From: Nitrospirota bacterium
GTDB taxonomy: Bacteria > Nitrospirota > Nitrospiria > Nitrospirales > Nitrospiraceae
Assembly: GCA_023248295.1 (NCBI GenBank)
Contig: JAHFEU010000005.1
Span: 1 to 36,937, forward strand
Length of the DNA: 36,937 bases
Reading direction: 5' to 3'
Position 1 is the stretch's first letter, and every line of letters begins with the position of its first letter. The translations under genes were made by a program, and so were the position numbers. The notes under the pieces are model-generated. The model saw only the letters and a program-made list of their open reading frames with translations. It made no database searches and was not told the origin of the DNA. Shown piece after piece: positions 9,068 through 19,732 of this stretch.

Positions 9068-9355
9068 ATGGCAGCCGAATCGTTGATCAGAGCGCGGGTC
9101 TGGGTCAGCGGACGCGTGCAGGGCGTCGCCTACCGAGCCTTCGCCCAGCAAGCTGCGGGGCGAAAGGGATTGTCCGGGGGGGTGCGGAATCTGGAGGACG
9201 GGCGCGTCGAGGTGGACGTCGAGGGGGAGAGACGCGCGGTTGAAGCGTTTGTCGAGTTGCTCAGGGCCGGGCCTCCGATGGCCCAGGTGGACGACCTCCG
9301 GGTGGAGTGGGAAACGCCGACCGGCCGGCAGACCGATTTCCGCATTTGGTACTGA
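9068..9355 (+). CDS. acyP: acylphosphatase
   Basis: [20 protein letters not shown]...[20 protein letters not shown]. Confidence 0.92.
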   Translation: MAAESLIRARVWVSGRVQGVAYRAFAQQAAGRKGLSGGVRNLEDGRVEVDVEGERRAVEAFVELLRAGPPMAQVDDLRVEWETPTGRQTDFRIWY

Positions 9356-9384
9356 CGCCTCCTCGTTGGAGTCAGGAGTGTCTG

Positions 9385-10350
9385 ATGGGCCGTGATGACG
9401 ATGATCTAAACCAACCGAGCGAAGCCGACGACGAACAGGAGGACGACGTCGCGCTGAAGGAGTCTTCCGAGCCGGACGAGGCGCCCGAGAAGCAGTGGGA
9501 TCGGAAAGGGGAGCGATCCGAAGGGCTCGATGCCGTGAAGTGCTACCTCAGAGATATCCGCCACTCCACCCTGTTGACGTTTGAGCAGGAGCAGGAACTC
9601 GGGAAGCGCATGAGCGCGGGGGACTTTAGCGCCCGCGAGCAGATGATCGAGTCAAACCTTCGACTGGTCGTCAGCATCGGCAAGCGCTATATGAATCGGG
9701 GGCTGCCGTTCGCGGACATCGTCGAAGAAGGCAACCTTGGCCTGATTAAGGCCGTCGAAAAGTTCGACTATGCGCGCGGCTTCCGGTTCAGCACGTATGC
9801 CTCCTGGTGGATCCGCCAGTTCATCGAGCGGGCCATCATCAATCAAGCCAAGCTCATTCGGCTGCCGGTCCACGTCGTGGAACGCCTCAACCGCTACCTC
9901 TCGGAGGTCGAACAGCTGGTCCAGGAGCTGGGGAGGGAGCCGAGGGCCGACGAGACCGCCGACCGCATGCGGATTCCCCAACAGGAAGTGATCAACCTCA
10001 AGCTCTTGATCCGGACCACGTACTCTCTGGATAGTCCGATTACCGAGGGGACGGACACATTCTTGCGCGACGTGATCGAGGATCCGATGGCTGTCTCTCC
10101 CGCCACCAACGCCGAAGGGGTGCAGCGGCGTGAGGAAATCATGACCTGGATGCAGGATCTTCAAGAAAAGGAGAAGACGGTCATCGTGCTCAGGTTCGGA
10201 CTGGGCGGGGGCGAGGCCCAAACCTTGGAGGAGATCGGGCGCGATCTCGGGTTGACGCGCGAGCGCGTCCGGCAGATTGAAACTGCCGCCCTGCTGAAAC
10301 TGCGGGCCATCATCGAGAAAAAGACTCTCACGCAGGACGATCTGTTGTAA
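9385..10350 (+). CDS. RNA polymerase sigma factor, RpoD/RpoS (sigma-70 group 1/2-like) family
   Basis: region 2 [22 protein letters not shown], region 4 [27 protein letters not shown]; acidic N-terminus. Confidence 0.92.
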   Translation: MGRDDDDLNQPSEADDEQEDDVALKESSEPDEAPEKQWDRKGERSEGLDAVKCYLRDIRHSTLLTFEQEQELGKRMSAGDFSAREQMIESNLRLVVSIGKRYMNRGLPFADIVEEGNLGLIKAVEKFDYARGFRFSTYASWWIRQFIERAIINQAKLIRLPVHVVERLNRYLSEVEQLVQELGREPRADETADRMRIPQQEVINLKLLIRTTYSLDSPITEGTDTFLRDVIEDPMAVSPATNAEGVQRREEIMTWMQDLQEKEKTVIVLRFGLGGGEAQTLEEIGRDLGLTRERVRQIETAALLKLRAIIEKKTLTQDDLL

Positions 10351-10363
10351 AACGGATCAAGAG

Positions 10364-10879
10364 ATGGACTACAAAGCGCTCATCCGCGAGGTGCCTGATT
10401 TTCCGAAGCCAGGCATCCTGTTTTATGACATTACGACCCTGCTCAAGGACGCGCGCGCCTTCCGCACCATGATGGACGAGCTCGCCCAACGGTACCGTGA
10501 CAAACAGCTCTCGAAGATTGTGGGCATTGAATCCAGAGGGTTTATTGTCGGCAGCCCGCTGGCCTACCGGCTGGGTGCTGGCTTCGTGCCGGTCAGGAAG
10601 CCCGGCAAGCTCCCGGCCGACAGCTTCGAGGTCAAGTACGATCTGGAGTACGGCTCGAATTCGCTCGCGATCCACCGCGACGCGATCTCGCCCGACGAAC
10701 GGGTCCTGATCGTGGATGACCTCCTAGCCACGGGTGGAACCGCTGCCGCGACCGTTCACCTGGTCCGGCAGCTCGGCGGCGACATCGTCGGTCTTGTCTT
10801 TCTTGTCGAACTCGTGGCCCTCAAAGGCCGCGACAAACTGGATGGCTGTGACGTGTATTCCATGATCAGCTATTCATAG
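10364..10879 (+). CDS. apt: adenine phosphoribosyltransferase
   Basis: IREVPDFPKPGILFYDITTLLKD, GIESRGFIVGSPLAYRLGAGFVPVRKPGKLP, VLIVDDLLATGGTAAA. Confidence 0.95.
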   Translation: MDYKALIREVPDFPKPGILFYDITTLLKDARAFRTMMDELAQRYRDKQLSKIVGIESRGFIVGSPLAYRLGAGFVPVRKPGKLPADSFEVKYDLEYGSNSLAIHRDAISPDERVLIVDDLLATGGTAAATVHLVRQLGGDIVGLVFLVELVALKGRDKLDGCDVYSMISYS

Positions 10880-11090
10880 CCCGGATTATTCATGGACGCT
10901 TCTGCTGCAATCGCCCATTCGCCGCTGCGACCAGCCTGCCCACGCTCTGGACAGCGGGCACGCGGGCGGGCTCGCCGCTTAGTCCCTCACCGTACTGGTT
11001 CCAGTACGCCTCGGTCCCTCGCGGCTCCGCGCGCCCGTCTCGCGACGCGACTGGGCGATTTCGCGACGAACCGCCATGAATAATCCGGGC
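10879..11090. repeat. 212-bp palindromic MITE-like element with 17-bp perfect terminal inverted repeats
   Basis: gcccggattattcatgg (10879-10895) / ccatgaataatccgggc (11074-11090); nested aatcgccca/tgggcgatt and gtactggttccagtac. Confidence 0.75.
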
Positions 11091-11237
11091 TTGTCCCTCT
11101 GATTGCTTCCCTCCCGAACGATCACCTCCCCACGAGCGCACAATTATTCCGGGGGGCTTGTCAAACCCGCGACGCCGTGTTATGAATACCCTCCTTTTTT
11201 GCGGTGAGGACCGCTGTGGAGGGAGGGAGAGTGGAGG

Positions 11238-11738
11238 ATGGCGAACAGAGAGAGGCTGAAGAAAAAGAAGACGGCGGCGAGCAGCAGGGTCTCAACGAAG
11301 GCGGTGCCCAGACATCAGCCCTCCGCACAGGGGAATGCGGCCGGTTCCGGGCGGACCAGTCGTCGCGAGGCCCTCTACCGTATGTTGACCACGAAGCGCC
11401 AGGAGGTCATGGGCCAGATCGGAGAGAGCATCGGGCAATCCCTGACGGCAGATCAGGAGCGTCGTCTCGAAGCGGCGATGGACGTGGGTGATCAGGCGTT
11501 GATGGATGTGGATCGGGAACTCGGGATCTCACTTCTGGAGATGCGGAATCGGAAGCGGCAGCTGATCGACGAGGCCCTCGCCAGACTGACTGATGGCACC
11601 TATGGCTTGTGCGCCGAGTGCGGGGTCGAGATCAGTGAGAAGCGGCTGGCGGTGGTCCCGTTCGCCAAGCTGTGCGTGGATTGTCAGTCTCGCCAGGAAC
11701 TTCTCGAGAAGATCGAGAAGGAAGAAGAACGCGATTAG
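11238..11738 (+). CDS. DksA/TraR-type zinc finger protein
   Basis: ALARLTDGTYGLCAECGVEISEKRLAVVPFAKLCVDCQSRQE. Confidence 0.9.
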   Translation: MANRERLKKKKTAASSRVSTKAVPRHQPSAQGNAAGSGRTSRREALYRMLTTKRQEVMGQIGESIGQSLTADQERRLEAAMDVGDQALMDVDRELGISLLEMRNRKRQLIDEALARLTDGTYGLCAECGVEISEKRLAVVPFAKLCVDCQSRQELLEKIEKEEERD

Positions 11739-11846
11739 CAGCCTGCGCGTTCTGACCTTCGCCGCGTTGCCCACCCGCGGCCCCCACCTCGCGATCCCTC
11801 CCGACATCTCCGTGGGCGGGGTCTTTCGGAAGCGTGGCGTGACCGT

Positions 11847-12530
11847 ATGAAGGCCGTAGTCCTGGCCAGCGGCGGGCTCGATTCCACCGTGACGGCGGCC
11901 GTCTCGAAGCGGGACGGGTGCCGGATCCATCTGCTCACGATTTCCTATGGGCAACGCCACCGGGTCGAGGTGGAACGGGCGAGGCAGATCGCCATGGCTC
12001 TCGGAGCGGCAGGCCACCTCGTCCTCGAGGTGGATCTGAGGCCGATCGGAGGGTCGGCTCTGACGGCGGATCAGCCGGTGCCGAAGGACCGGTCTGACGA
12101 CGAGCGGCGGGAGGGCATCCCGTCCACCTACGTCCCGGCCCGCAACACCATTTTTCTTTCCCTTGCGCTGGCGTATGCCGAGAGCCTGGAGGCGCCGCTG
12201 ATTTATATTGGAGCCAATGTTCTGGACTACTCGGGATACCCGGATTGCCGGCCTGACTACCTCCACGCCTTCGAGGAAGTCGCTCGACTGGGCACCCGCA
12301 CGGGAGTCCTGGGGAAAGGCATCGAGATCCGCGCGCCGCTGATGCACCTGACCAAAGCCCAGATCATTCGAATGGGTGCGTCGCTGGGCGTCCCCTTTCA
12401 TCTGACCCATAGCTGTTACGATCCCGCAGCCGATGGCAAGGCGTGCGGTCGCTGCGACAGCTGTCGAATCCGGCGCGAAGGGTTTCAGGCCGCGGGCCTG
12501 CTGGATCCCATCGCCTACGCGGAGGTGTGA
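11847..12530 (+). CDS. queC: 7-cyano-7-deazaguanine synthase
   Basis: VVLASGGLDSTVTAA, STYVPARNTIFLSLALAYAE, CGRCDSCRIRREGF. Confidence 0.95.
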   Translation: MKAVVLASGGLDSTVTAAVSKRDGCRIHLLTISYGQRHRVEVERARQIAMALGAAGHLVLEVDLRPIGGSALTADQPVPKDRSDDERREGIPSTYVPARNTIFLSLALAYAESLEAPLIYIGANVLDYSGYPDCRPDYLHAFEEVARLGTRTGVLGKGIEIRAPLMHLTKAQIIRMGASLGVPFHLTHSCYDPAADGKACGRCDSCRIRREGFQAAGLLDPIAYAEV

Positions 12531-12539
12531 ACCGATCGT

Positions 12540-12728
12540 ATGGCCGTCTCCCCGGAAGAGTTCTTCATGTATCTGACGATCGCCCTGATCGTCCTGATTC
12601 CCATTGCGGCGAGAGTCTACCGCTATGTCACTGCCAGACAGGTCAAACGAATGCTGCGCGAGCAGTTCGGCCAGAAAGAAGAGGCGAAGACGACAGAGGC
12701 TCACGAGAAGAGGGGATCGCCATGCTGA
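12540..12728 (+). CDS. small membrane protein (62 aa)
   Basis: one hydrophobic helix followed by basic/acidic tail; tightly spaced between queC and cytochrome gene. Confidence 0.55.
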   Translation: MAVSPEEFFMYLTIALIVLIPIAARVYRYVTARQVKRMLREQFGQKEEAKTTEAHEKRGSPC

Positions 12729-13123
12729 CCGTGCGCGGCGTGGACAGCATGCGGTGGATCAAGTGGGCGGGTCTGTTCGGTCTCCTGCCGGTCTGGGTGG
12801 CATGCGGACAGGGCGCGGCCACGCAGGAGGCCGCACCGGTGCCGGCGGAATTCCGGAGCGGCGAGGCCAAGTTCAACGCCCATTGCGCCCGCTGCCATGG
12901 AGAGCGCGCCGGCGGCACCGCGCAAGGTCCGCCGCTGGTGCACAAGATCTACGAGCCGAACCACCATGGGGACCCAGCGTTCCAGCGAGCGGCGGCCAAT
13001 GGAGTGCGCGCGCACCATTGGAAGTTCGGTGACATGCCAAAAATCGAGGGCGTGACTCCCGAAGATGTCCAGCAGATCATTCACTATGTTCGCTGGCTGC
13101 AGCGCCAGGCCGGTATCATGTAG
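12722..13123 (+). CDS. c-type cytochrome, probable lipoprotein
   Basis: FNAHCARCHGERAGGTAQGPPL haem motif; MPKIEGVTPEDVQQIIHYVRWLQ. Confidence 0.88.
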   Translation: MLTVRGVDSMRWIKWAGLFGLLPVWVACGQGAATQEAAPVPAEFRSGEAKFNAHCARCHGERAGGTAQGPPLVHKIYEPNHHGDPAFQRAAANGVRAHHWKFGDMPKIEGVTPEDVQQIIHYVRWLQRQAGIM

Positions 13124-13345
13124 CGCCGATGAGATCCTTTGAGGTTTCCTTTCCCGACGCCAGCATCTCGGCAATCCCGCAATCATTCTAAGCAGTTACG
13201 ACGACGGATTGACACCATGCACTTCTTCTTCATAAGCTGAAGAAAAGATCCGGTCTCATCTGCTGTGCGGCGTTCAACAAGAAGTTACCATCTGACAAGC
13301 GCCGGGACGGCCCCGACAGGGGACGCCCCCAACCGGGAGGGGATC

Positions 13346-14191
13346 ATGGCAAGCTCAGGAAGAGTATTTGCAGCGATGTTGGGTACGCTGTGTCTGCTAC
13401 TAGCGAGCTCGGGGTGTGTACTGGTGGCGGTTGAGGCCGGCCACGAAGGAGTGCTGGTCGCAAAACCCTTCTTCTTCGGCCACGGCGGGGTGGAGCCGGT
13501 TCCGGCCACGACCGGTCGCGTTGCTGTGGCCCCGACCACCGAGGTGATTGACGTGGATATCAGACCGCTCCAGTACTCTGAGCATTTTGACATCATCTCG
13601 GCGGAGAATGCGCCGATATCGTTTGAAGCGTACCTGATCGCTAATGTGGTTGAAGGCCGGACGCCGGAGCTGATCGCCCGGTTTGGTCCTAACTGGTACG
13701 TCAACAACGTCAAGGAGGCCTTCCGGACGTTCGTGCGCGACGAAGTGCAGAAGTACCCTCTGTTCGAGTTGACCACCAAGCCGGGCACCCGGGTCAAGCT
13801 TCAGGACACCATCGCGGAGGAGGTGCAGACCAAGATCATCGACAAACAGAGCATTGCGATCCGTCTGAACCGCATCGTGATCGGCAGCATCCTGCCGCCG
13901 AAAGAGGTCTTGCGGCAGACGGAGCAGACGATTGTCCAGGAGCAGCGGAAAATCACGATGATCGAGTTCCAGAAGGCGGAGGAGTCCCGCGAGAAGGCCG
14001 AGAAGCAGCGGGGCATGGCGGACCGGGCCTACCGGGAACATCTCGGACTGACCGCGCCCGAGTTTGTGGACCTCCGGCGGATCGAAGTCCAAAAGGAAAT
14101 CGTGTCGCACGCGCCCAATTCGAACTTGACGATCATCATGGGCATGGAAAAGGTAGGCATCAACCTCCCGCCGATCTCGGCGAGCCAGTAA
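13346..14191 (+). CDS. SPFH/band-7 domain protein, putative lipoprotein
   Basis: lipobox-like SSGC; RTFVRDEVQKY...IAEEVQTKI...RLNRIVIGSILPPKEVLRQTEQTIVQEQ. Confidence 0.75.
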   Translation: MASSGRVFAAMLGTLCLLLASSGCVLVAVEAGHEGVLVAKPFFFGHGGVEPVPATTGRVAVAPTTEVIDVDIRPLQYSEHFDIISAENAPISFEAYLIANVVEGRTPELIARFGPNWYVNNVKEAFRTFVRDEVQKYPLFELTTKPGTRVKLQDTIAEEVQTKIIDKQSIAIRLNRIVIGSILPPKEVLRQTEQTIVQEQRKITMIEFQKAEESREKAEKQRGMADRAYREHLGLTAPEFVDLRRIEVQKEIVSHAPNSNLTIIMGMEKVGINLPPISASQ

Positions 14192-14282
14192 GCGAGCTGC
14201 GCGATAGGGCAAGCAGGTCAAGACGAGTGCGGAGGCTTTGGGTTCACTCCAGACGCGGGGAACCCGGAGAGGGCCCCCTGCC

Positions 14283-14762
14283 TTAGAACTGTTGCAGGAC
14301 GGTTTGAAGCTGCTGCATCAATTCCTTGAGTCGGCGCTTGGCGTCCTCGGACTCGGCTTGGTGCTTGATCCGGGCTTCGGGTTCGACGTCTAGCGTCGGC
14401 TTCTCCATCTCCGGACGCGTCAGAAAGTCGCCCACTCGGATTTTGCGGCGCTGCTGCTCCCGCTCTATCTTGACTCTGAGCAGCTCATCCCGCGTCTCCC
14501 GCCAGTCCCGATCCGTGCGTTCCAGCTTCTCACGCGTGTCCCGGAGGGTCGCTTCGAGCCCTTCAATCTGCAGCTTCATCTGCTTGGCGGTGGTGGCGAG
14601 CTCCTGAGAGCGCCGTTGCTCATTCTGATAGAGCAGCTTGGCATTATAGGCGTTGCTCTTGGCCAGCTCATGCGTGCTGCTGCTCACGCATCCTGTCGAG
14701 ACTCCCAGAACCATCACGCCAAGGACCGCTAACACCTCACGTCGGACACTCCACGTTTTCAT
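14283..14762 (-). CDS. putative lipoprotein with coiled coil
   Basis: MVLGVSTGCVSSS lipobox; long Glu/Arg/Leu helical region. Confidence 0.65.
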   Translation of the reverse strand: MKTWSVRREVLAVLGVMVLGVSTGCVSSSTHELAKSNAYNAKLLYQNEQRRSQELATTAKQMKLQIEGLEATLRDTREKLERTDRDWRETRDELLRVKIEREQQRRKIRVGDFLTRPEMEKPTLDVEPEARIKHQAESEDAKRRLKELMQQLQTVLQQF

Positions 14763-14843
14763 GGCCGCACCTCCGGATGAACACGTCTAACCGGGAAGTC
14801 AATGTCGTTGACTAAAAAACATGCTACCACGCGGCTATGGCGG

Positions 14844-15758
14844 TCAGCAATCAGGGGTTGAGGCCGGTCCGGAAAGCCCGTCGGCAAGCGCCTGGATCGT
14901 CAACGGCGCGCTGCCTTCGGCGCGGTTGTTGACCAAGACGTAGATAGGCCGCTGCTCGCTAACGGCCTGCCGGATCAGGGCCAGGGTATCGGTCCGCATC
15001 TGGGGCATGGGCTGGACCAGCCGGTTGTACGGGGTGTAGCGCTTGACCGCCTCGGCGTAGGAAAGACCCAGGGGCGTCAGCAATCGGACCACGACGAACT
15101 CGGCGGTGAAGCTCCGTCCCAGCGACGCGTGTTGAGCAGCAAGCGGGGGCATGGCACTCCAGTGGTTGTACACATGCGTCGCCCCGTAGGCCTTGAGCAG
15201 GTCATGGTAACGGGCGCCCAGCACGGGTGGATTGCGCACCTCGACCGCGTACTGCGGACCCGCCGGGAGACGGGCGAAAAAGTTATCCAGGGCGGTGAGG
15301 AAGGGATCCGGCTCGAGGCCGGAGCGCTGGAATTCAAAAATGAAGGGGCCGAGGCATTGGCCCAGCCCTTCTCGAGAGGGACGGAGAACGAGCTCTTCGC
15401 ACAACCCCGCATCCAAGAACCGAGGATTCGTGGTTCCGGCCTTCGCGCCGTACCGGGCATGGCGGGCGAAGACCGGAACGGTCACCTCCTCCCAGACCTT
15501 CGAACAGATCCGGAACCCGGACGGCGACTGAGCCGCATACTGCGCGAGTTGCGTCACCGTGGGGGGGCGGTAAAATGTGTGATCCAGCCCGACGGTCCTG
15601 AACAGGCGGGCACCCCGGTACTCATAGGCGGCGTATTCAGCCAGGCTGTCCTTGGCGAACCGGCTCTTGGGGTAGGGATGTCGGTACACCAAGCCCTGCC
15701 AGCCTTCGTAAGCCCAGGAGCTGGTGCCGAACCGAATCTGCTCGGGCAGGGCTCCCAC
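14844..15758 (-). CDS. DUF72 family protein
   Basis: IRFGTSSWAYEGWQGLVYR; AVEVRNP; PIYVLVNNRAEGSAP. Confidence 0.85.
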   Translation of the reverse strand: MGALPEQIRFGTSSWAYEGWQGLVYRHPYPKSRFAKDSLAEYAAYEYRGARLFRTVGLDHTFYRPPTVTQLAQYAAQSPSGFRICSKVWEEVTVPVFARHARYGAKAGTTNPRFLDAGLCEELVLRPSREGLGQCLGPFIFEFQRSGLEPDPFLTALDNFFARLPAGPQYAVEVRNPPVLGARYHDLLKAYGATHVYNHWSAMPPLAAQHASLGRSFTAEFVVVRLLTPLGLSYAEAVKRYTPYNRLVQPMPQMRTDTLALIRQAVSEQRPIYVLVNNRAEGSAPLTIQALADGLSGPASTPDC

Positions 15759-15761
15759 AGC

Positions 15762-16124
15762 TTACCGGGTCCCGCTGTCCAATAGCAGCCCGGCCATCGC
15801 TGCAATGCCTCCCGCCACCGACAGGACGAAGCCGAGTCCGCCCAGCGCGAACCAGGGCCGGATGCGCGCAAATTCCTCGCTGGCCAGGTGCCGGTGCAAG
15901 TCCACCGGCGCCAGCCACCACCTGGCGGGAACAGTCATTTTGCGCGCGAGCACGCGGTACAGAACGACGTGATACCAGAAACCGGTGGGCACGCCGGTCA
16001 CCAGCCCGATCAGGAGCGTCCACAACCCCAGCTCGGTCATGAGGTGTGGGGTCACGATCGCCGCCATCACCCCGACAATTCCCACCGCGACGACGGCGGA
16101 GAGGACCAGCGTAATCTCGATCAT
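15762..16124 (-). CDS. hypothetical membrane protein
   Basis: several hydrophobic segments; 4 bp from downstream DUF72 gene. Confidence 0.6.
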   Translation of the reverse strand: MIEITLVLSAVVAVGIVGVMAAIVTPHLMTELGLWTLLIGLVTGVPTGFWYHVVLYRVLARKMTVPARWWLAPVDLHRHLASEEFARIRPWFALGGLGFVLSVAGGIAAMAGLLLDSGTR

Positions 16125-16218
16125 CGCCCTCCATTGTACCCGATCACGTCATACGCAACCATACGGAGGGAGGCACCTCGCCTTGACTTGAACGCGGTCT
16201 TATCTCACACTCACCTCC

Positions 16219-18480
16219 ATGAGCCAGCCGAACGAACAGGATCTGCTGCACGAGCTCACGGAGCGGTTCGGGATCGCGGCCGACTATGAGGACAATTGGG
16301 GCCGCCGGCATCCCACCTCTGACCGGACAAAACGAGCGATTCTGGCCGCGATGGGCGTGCGCGCCGAGACCGAGGACGAGGTACGACGCGAGTTGGCTGC
16401 GTCCGCGGATGCGCCGTGGCTGCACCCCTGCGATCCGGTGCTGGTCCTGCGGGTCGAAGAAAGCCCGCGGAGGTGGTCGTTTCGGATGCCGGCCGACGAG
16501 GGCGAAGATCAACAAGTCCGGATTCTCTGGGAAGCCTGGGACGAACAGGGCACTCTTCAGCAGCAAGGCGAGACCGGCCCGGGACTCGCGCCCGCCGAGA
16601 CCCGCAACGTCGGGGGGCGGCGCCACGTCCGCTTCGAGCTCCCGGTCCCGTCCGGGCTGGCGCTCGGCTACTACGACCTCAAGGCGTATGCCAAAACGTC
16701 CTCGTCGTCTGTGGAGGGCACCCTGCGCCTGATCATCGTGCCGCCCCACTGCTATGTGCCCTCCCAGTTCAGCGAGGGGCGTCGTACCTGGGGGCTGTCG
16801 CTCCAGTTGTACGCGATCCGATCGTCCAGAAATTGGGGTGTCGGGGATTTTGGAGATTTGGCCGAACTCCTGGAGTGGGCTGTCAAAGACCTGGGAACCG
16901 GGATCATCGGGTTGAACCCGCTGCATGCGCTCAAGAATTCACGACCCTCCCATATCAGTCCGTATTCCCCAATCAGCCGGCTGTACCTGAACGTGCTTTA
17001 CCTCGATGTGGAACGGATACCGGAATACCAGGAGTCGGAGCCGGCGCAACGGATGCTGGAGGACAGCGGATTCCGGTCCGGGCTGGAGGCTCTGCGCCAA
17101 AAAGAACTGGTCGATTACGATCAGGTCTATGCTGCGAAGCGCGCGGTTCTGGAGGCGCTGTTCGCGACCTTCCAGGAGCAGCGGGATCGCGGCGGCCAGG
17201 GGTGTACCCTGCAGCCCAAATCGGAGCGTGGGCTGGCCTTCGAACGATATGTCCGGCAAGAGGGCGAGGCGCTGGAAACATTCGCGCTGTTCCAGGCTCT
17301 TTCCGAAGAGCTCCGCCGCCTCTATCCGCTGGCCCGAGTGTGGCAGGAGTGGCCGGAACCGTACCGCCACCCCAAGTCGGCCGCGGTGGCCGCGTTCCGG
17401 GTCACGCACGAGCCGCAGGTCCGGTTCCACCAATACCTCCAGTGGGTGGCCAGCGAACAACTGGGAGAGGTGGCTGGACGAGCACGCGCGCTCGGCATGC
17501 CGATCGGGTTGTACCATGACCTTGCCCTTGGAAGTGATCGGAGCGGGAGCGACGCCTGGGTGTATCAGGACGTCTTGGCCTTGGGCGTGGATACTGGTTG
17601 TCCGCCGGACGTATTTGCGCCGGAGGGGCAGAACTGGGGACTCCCGCCCGTGAATCCCGAGCGCCTGCGCGCGAGCGGCTATCGGATGTTCATCGACCTG
17701 CTGAGCAACAATCTCAAACACGGCGGCGCGCTGAGGCTCGATCACGTCATGGGGCTGTTCCGCCTGTTCTGGATTCCGCGCGGGCTCCCGCCGTCCGAGG
17801 GCGCGTATGTGCGGTACCCGGCGGCGGATCTCCTCGGCATCCTGGCCCTGGAGAGCATGCGTCACCGCGCGGTGATCGTGGGGGAGGACCTCGGGACCGT
17901 CCCGGCCTGGATCCGCGAGCGGCTGGCCGACTCACGGGTGTTGTCGTACCGCGTGTTGTACTTCGAGCGAACGGATCAGGGCGAGTGGCAGGCGCCGGGC
18001 GCCTACCCGAAACAGGCCATGGCCGTCGTCGGCACCCATGACCTGCCGACCTTGTCGGGCTTCTGGGCGGCGCAGGACATCGAGGTCCGGTCTCAACTTG
18101 GATACTATCCCGATGAGGCGGCACGGCGGCGGTTGCTGGAAGACCGCCATCGGGACAAGGTGCGGGTGTTGCGCGCGTTGCGTGCCGAAGGGCTGCTGCC
18201 GCACGGATCGTCCGAAGAGTCCGCGGCAGGCCAGGACATGACCGCAGATCTCTGCCGAGCCATCCACGCGTATCTCGCGCGGACCCCGTCATGGGTGGTG
18301 CTGGCGAACCTCGAAGACGCGCTGGGAGAGGTGGCACAAGTCAATGTGCCCGGCACGGTCACCCAGTACCCCAACTGGTCACGAAAGATGTCGCTCTCAC
18401 TGGAAGAGCTTCGGCGTGATCCGAGGCTGAGACAGCTAGCGTCCGCGCTGCGAGCGGTCCGGCCTCCGACAGGAGGGTGA
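16219..18480 (+). CDS. malQ: 4-alpha-glucanotransferase
   Basis: RTWGLSLQLYAIRSSRNWGVGDFGDL, LRLDHVMGLFRLFWIP, VIVGEDLGTVPAWIRERL, VGTHDLPTLSGFW. Confidence 0.93.
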   Translation: MSQPNEQDLLHELTERFGIAADYEDNWGRRHPTSDRTKRAILAAMGVRAETEDEVRRELAASADAPWLHPCDPVLVLRVEESPRRWSFRMPADEGEDQQVRILWEAWDEQGTLQQQGETGPGLAPAETRNVGGRRHVRFELPVPSGLALGYYDLKAYAKTSSSSVEGTLRLIIVPPHCYVPSQFSEGRRTWGLSLQLYAIRSSRNWGVGDFGDLAELLEWAVKDLGTGIIGLNPLHALKNSRPSHISPYSPISRLYLNVLYLDVERIPEYQESEPAQRMLEDSGFRSGLEALRQKELVDYDQVYAAKRAVLEALFATFQEQRDRGGQGCTLQPKSERGLAFERYVRQEGEALETFALFQALSEELRRLYPLARVWQEWPEPYRHPKSAAVAAFRVTHEPQVRFHQYLQWVASEQLGEVAGRARALGMPIGLYHDLALGSDRSGSDAWVYQDVLALGVDTGCPPDVFAPEGQNWGLPPVNPERLRASGYRMFIDLLSNNLKHGGALRLDHVMGLFRLFWIPRGLPPSEGAYVRYPAADLLGILALESMRHRAVIVGEDLGTVPAWIRERLADSRVLSYRVLYFERTDQGEWQAPGAYPKQAMAVVGTHDLPTLSGFWAAQDIEVRSQLGYYPDEAARRRLLEDRHRDKVRVLRALRAEGLLPHGSSEESAAGQDMTADLCRAIHAYLARTPSWVVLANLEDALGEVAQVNVPGTVTQYPNWSRKMSLSLEELRRDPRLRQLASALRAVRPPTGG

Positions 18481-18487
18481 GCGGAGG

Positions 18488-19732
18488 GTGCTTGCGAGGC
18501 GGATGATTTTCCAGTATGGTCACAGGCCCGAGGCGACGCGCATGCCCCTGGTTCTGCGGCAGTTCAGGCTGATAGCTGGAGCGAACAAACACTCGCTGGT
18601 GCTCGGCGGGTCGGCGGCGCTGTTCCTGCTGATCGTCTCCGCGGAGATGGTGGCGCCGGCCAACATTGTCGGCGCCTACGGCTTCGTGCTCCCCATTTTG
18701 CTGGTGGCCACGGCCAGGAACCGCCGGCTGATGTTGTTGACCGTTGCGTTGTGCGTCGTGGCGACGTACATCGGGCTCCTCAGACCGACGAAGCCGGGCC
18801 GGTTCGTGTCCGCCGTCATCAACCGAACCGTCGTGGTCGGTGTGTTGATCGGGGTGGCGTATTTCGCGATGACGCGGGAGGAGCGCAAGGCCCGCGAGGA
18901 GGCGGCTCGGGCCGAGCTGTTGCGGGCCAACGCGCAGCTCGTCGAAGTGAAAGACGCCCTGAGCCGCTCAGAGCGGCTGGCCGCGTTGGGCTTCCTGGCG
19001 TCAGCGGTGGCGCACGAGGTGGGCACGCCGTTGCATTCGATCGCGTGGCAGGTGCAATCGCTGGGGGAAGAGCCGAGCGTGACGCAGGAGATGAGGGAGA
19101 AAATCGCCATCATTGATACGGAGCTGAGCCGGGTGGTGCGCATCATCACGGAGAAGCTGTCCTCGACCCGGCAACCCAAGCCGGCCCCCTCGCGATTGCA
19201 GTTGGAGCACCTCGTCCAGTCCGTGGTGGCCCTGATGGAGCCCTCCTTCGTGGGAAAAGCGGTGGGGCTCAGAATGGATCTGGGGGCCGAGACGGCCGTC
19301 GTCTGGGGTGACGTGGAGCAACTCCGCCAGGTGCTCGTGAATCTCTTGACGAATGCGCTGGCGGCGACGAAACCCGGGGATGAGGTGGTGATCGTGCTGG
19401 GGCGCCGGGCGGCCACGTTGACGGAATTGGAGGAGCGCCGACTGGCCGGCGAGCCGCCGATCGAGACGATGGTCACGCTGACGGTCCGCGATACGGGATG
19501 CGGCATTCCTGATGAGCATCTGCAACGGGCGTTCGAGCCGTTCTTCACCACGAAGGCCGTCGGAGATGGCACCGGCTTGGGGCTCTTTCTCAGCCGGGAG
19601 ATTGCGTTGGCCCATGGAGGGACCCTCTCGATCGAGAGCGTCGTCGGGAAAGGGACCCTGGTCATCATCGCCCTTCCAAGCTACACAGAACAGGCCGCCG
19701 GCGCGGCAGCGGGGAGCGATGGGAAACGCTGA
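18488..19732 (+). CDS. sensor histidine kinase
   Basis: TM N-terminus; LGFLASAVAHEVGTPLHSI; DTGCGIPDEHLQRAFEPFFTTKAVGDGTGLGLFLSREI. Confidence 0.9.
   Translation: MLARRMIFQYGHRPEATRMPLVLRQFRLIAGANKHSLVLGGSAALFLLIVSAEMVAPANIVGAYGFVLPILLVATARNRRLMLLTVALCVVATYIGLLRPTKPGRFVSAVINRTVVVGVLIGVAYFAMTREERKAREEAARAELLRANAQLVEVKDALSRSERLAALGFLASAVAHEVGTPLHSIAWQVQSLGEEPSVTQEMREKIAIIDTELSRVVRIITEKLSSTRQPKPAPSRLQLEHLVQSVVALMEPSFVGKAVGLRMDLGAETAVVWGDVEQLRQVLVNLLTNALAATKPGDEVVIVLGRRAATLTELEERRLAGEPPIETMVTLTVRDTGCGIPDEHLQRAFEPFFTTKAVGDGTGLGLFLSREIALAHGGTLSIESVVGKGTLVIIALPSYTEQAAGAAAGSDGKR

Noticed and set aside
11529-12704. 391-aa minus ORF antisense to the DksA-like gene and queC
   Set aside because: Shadow ORF opposite well-recognised genes
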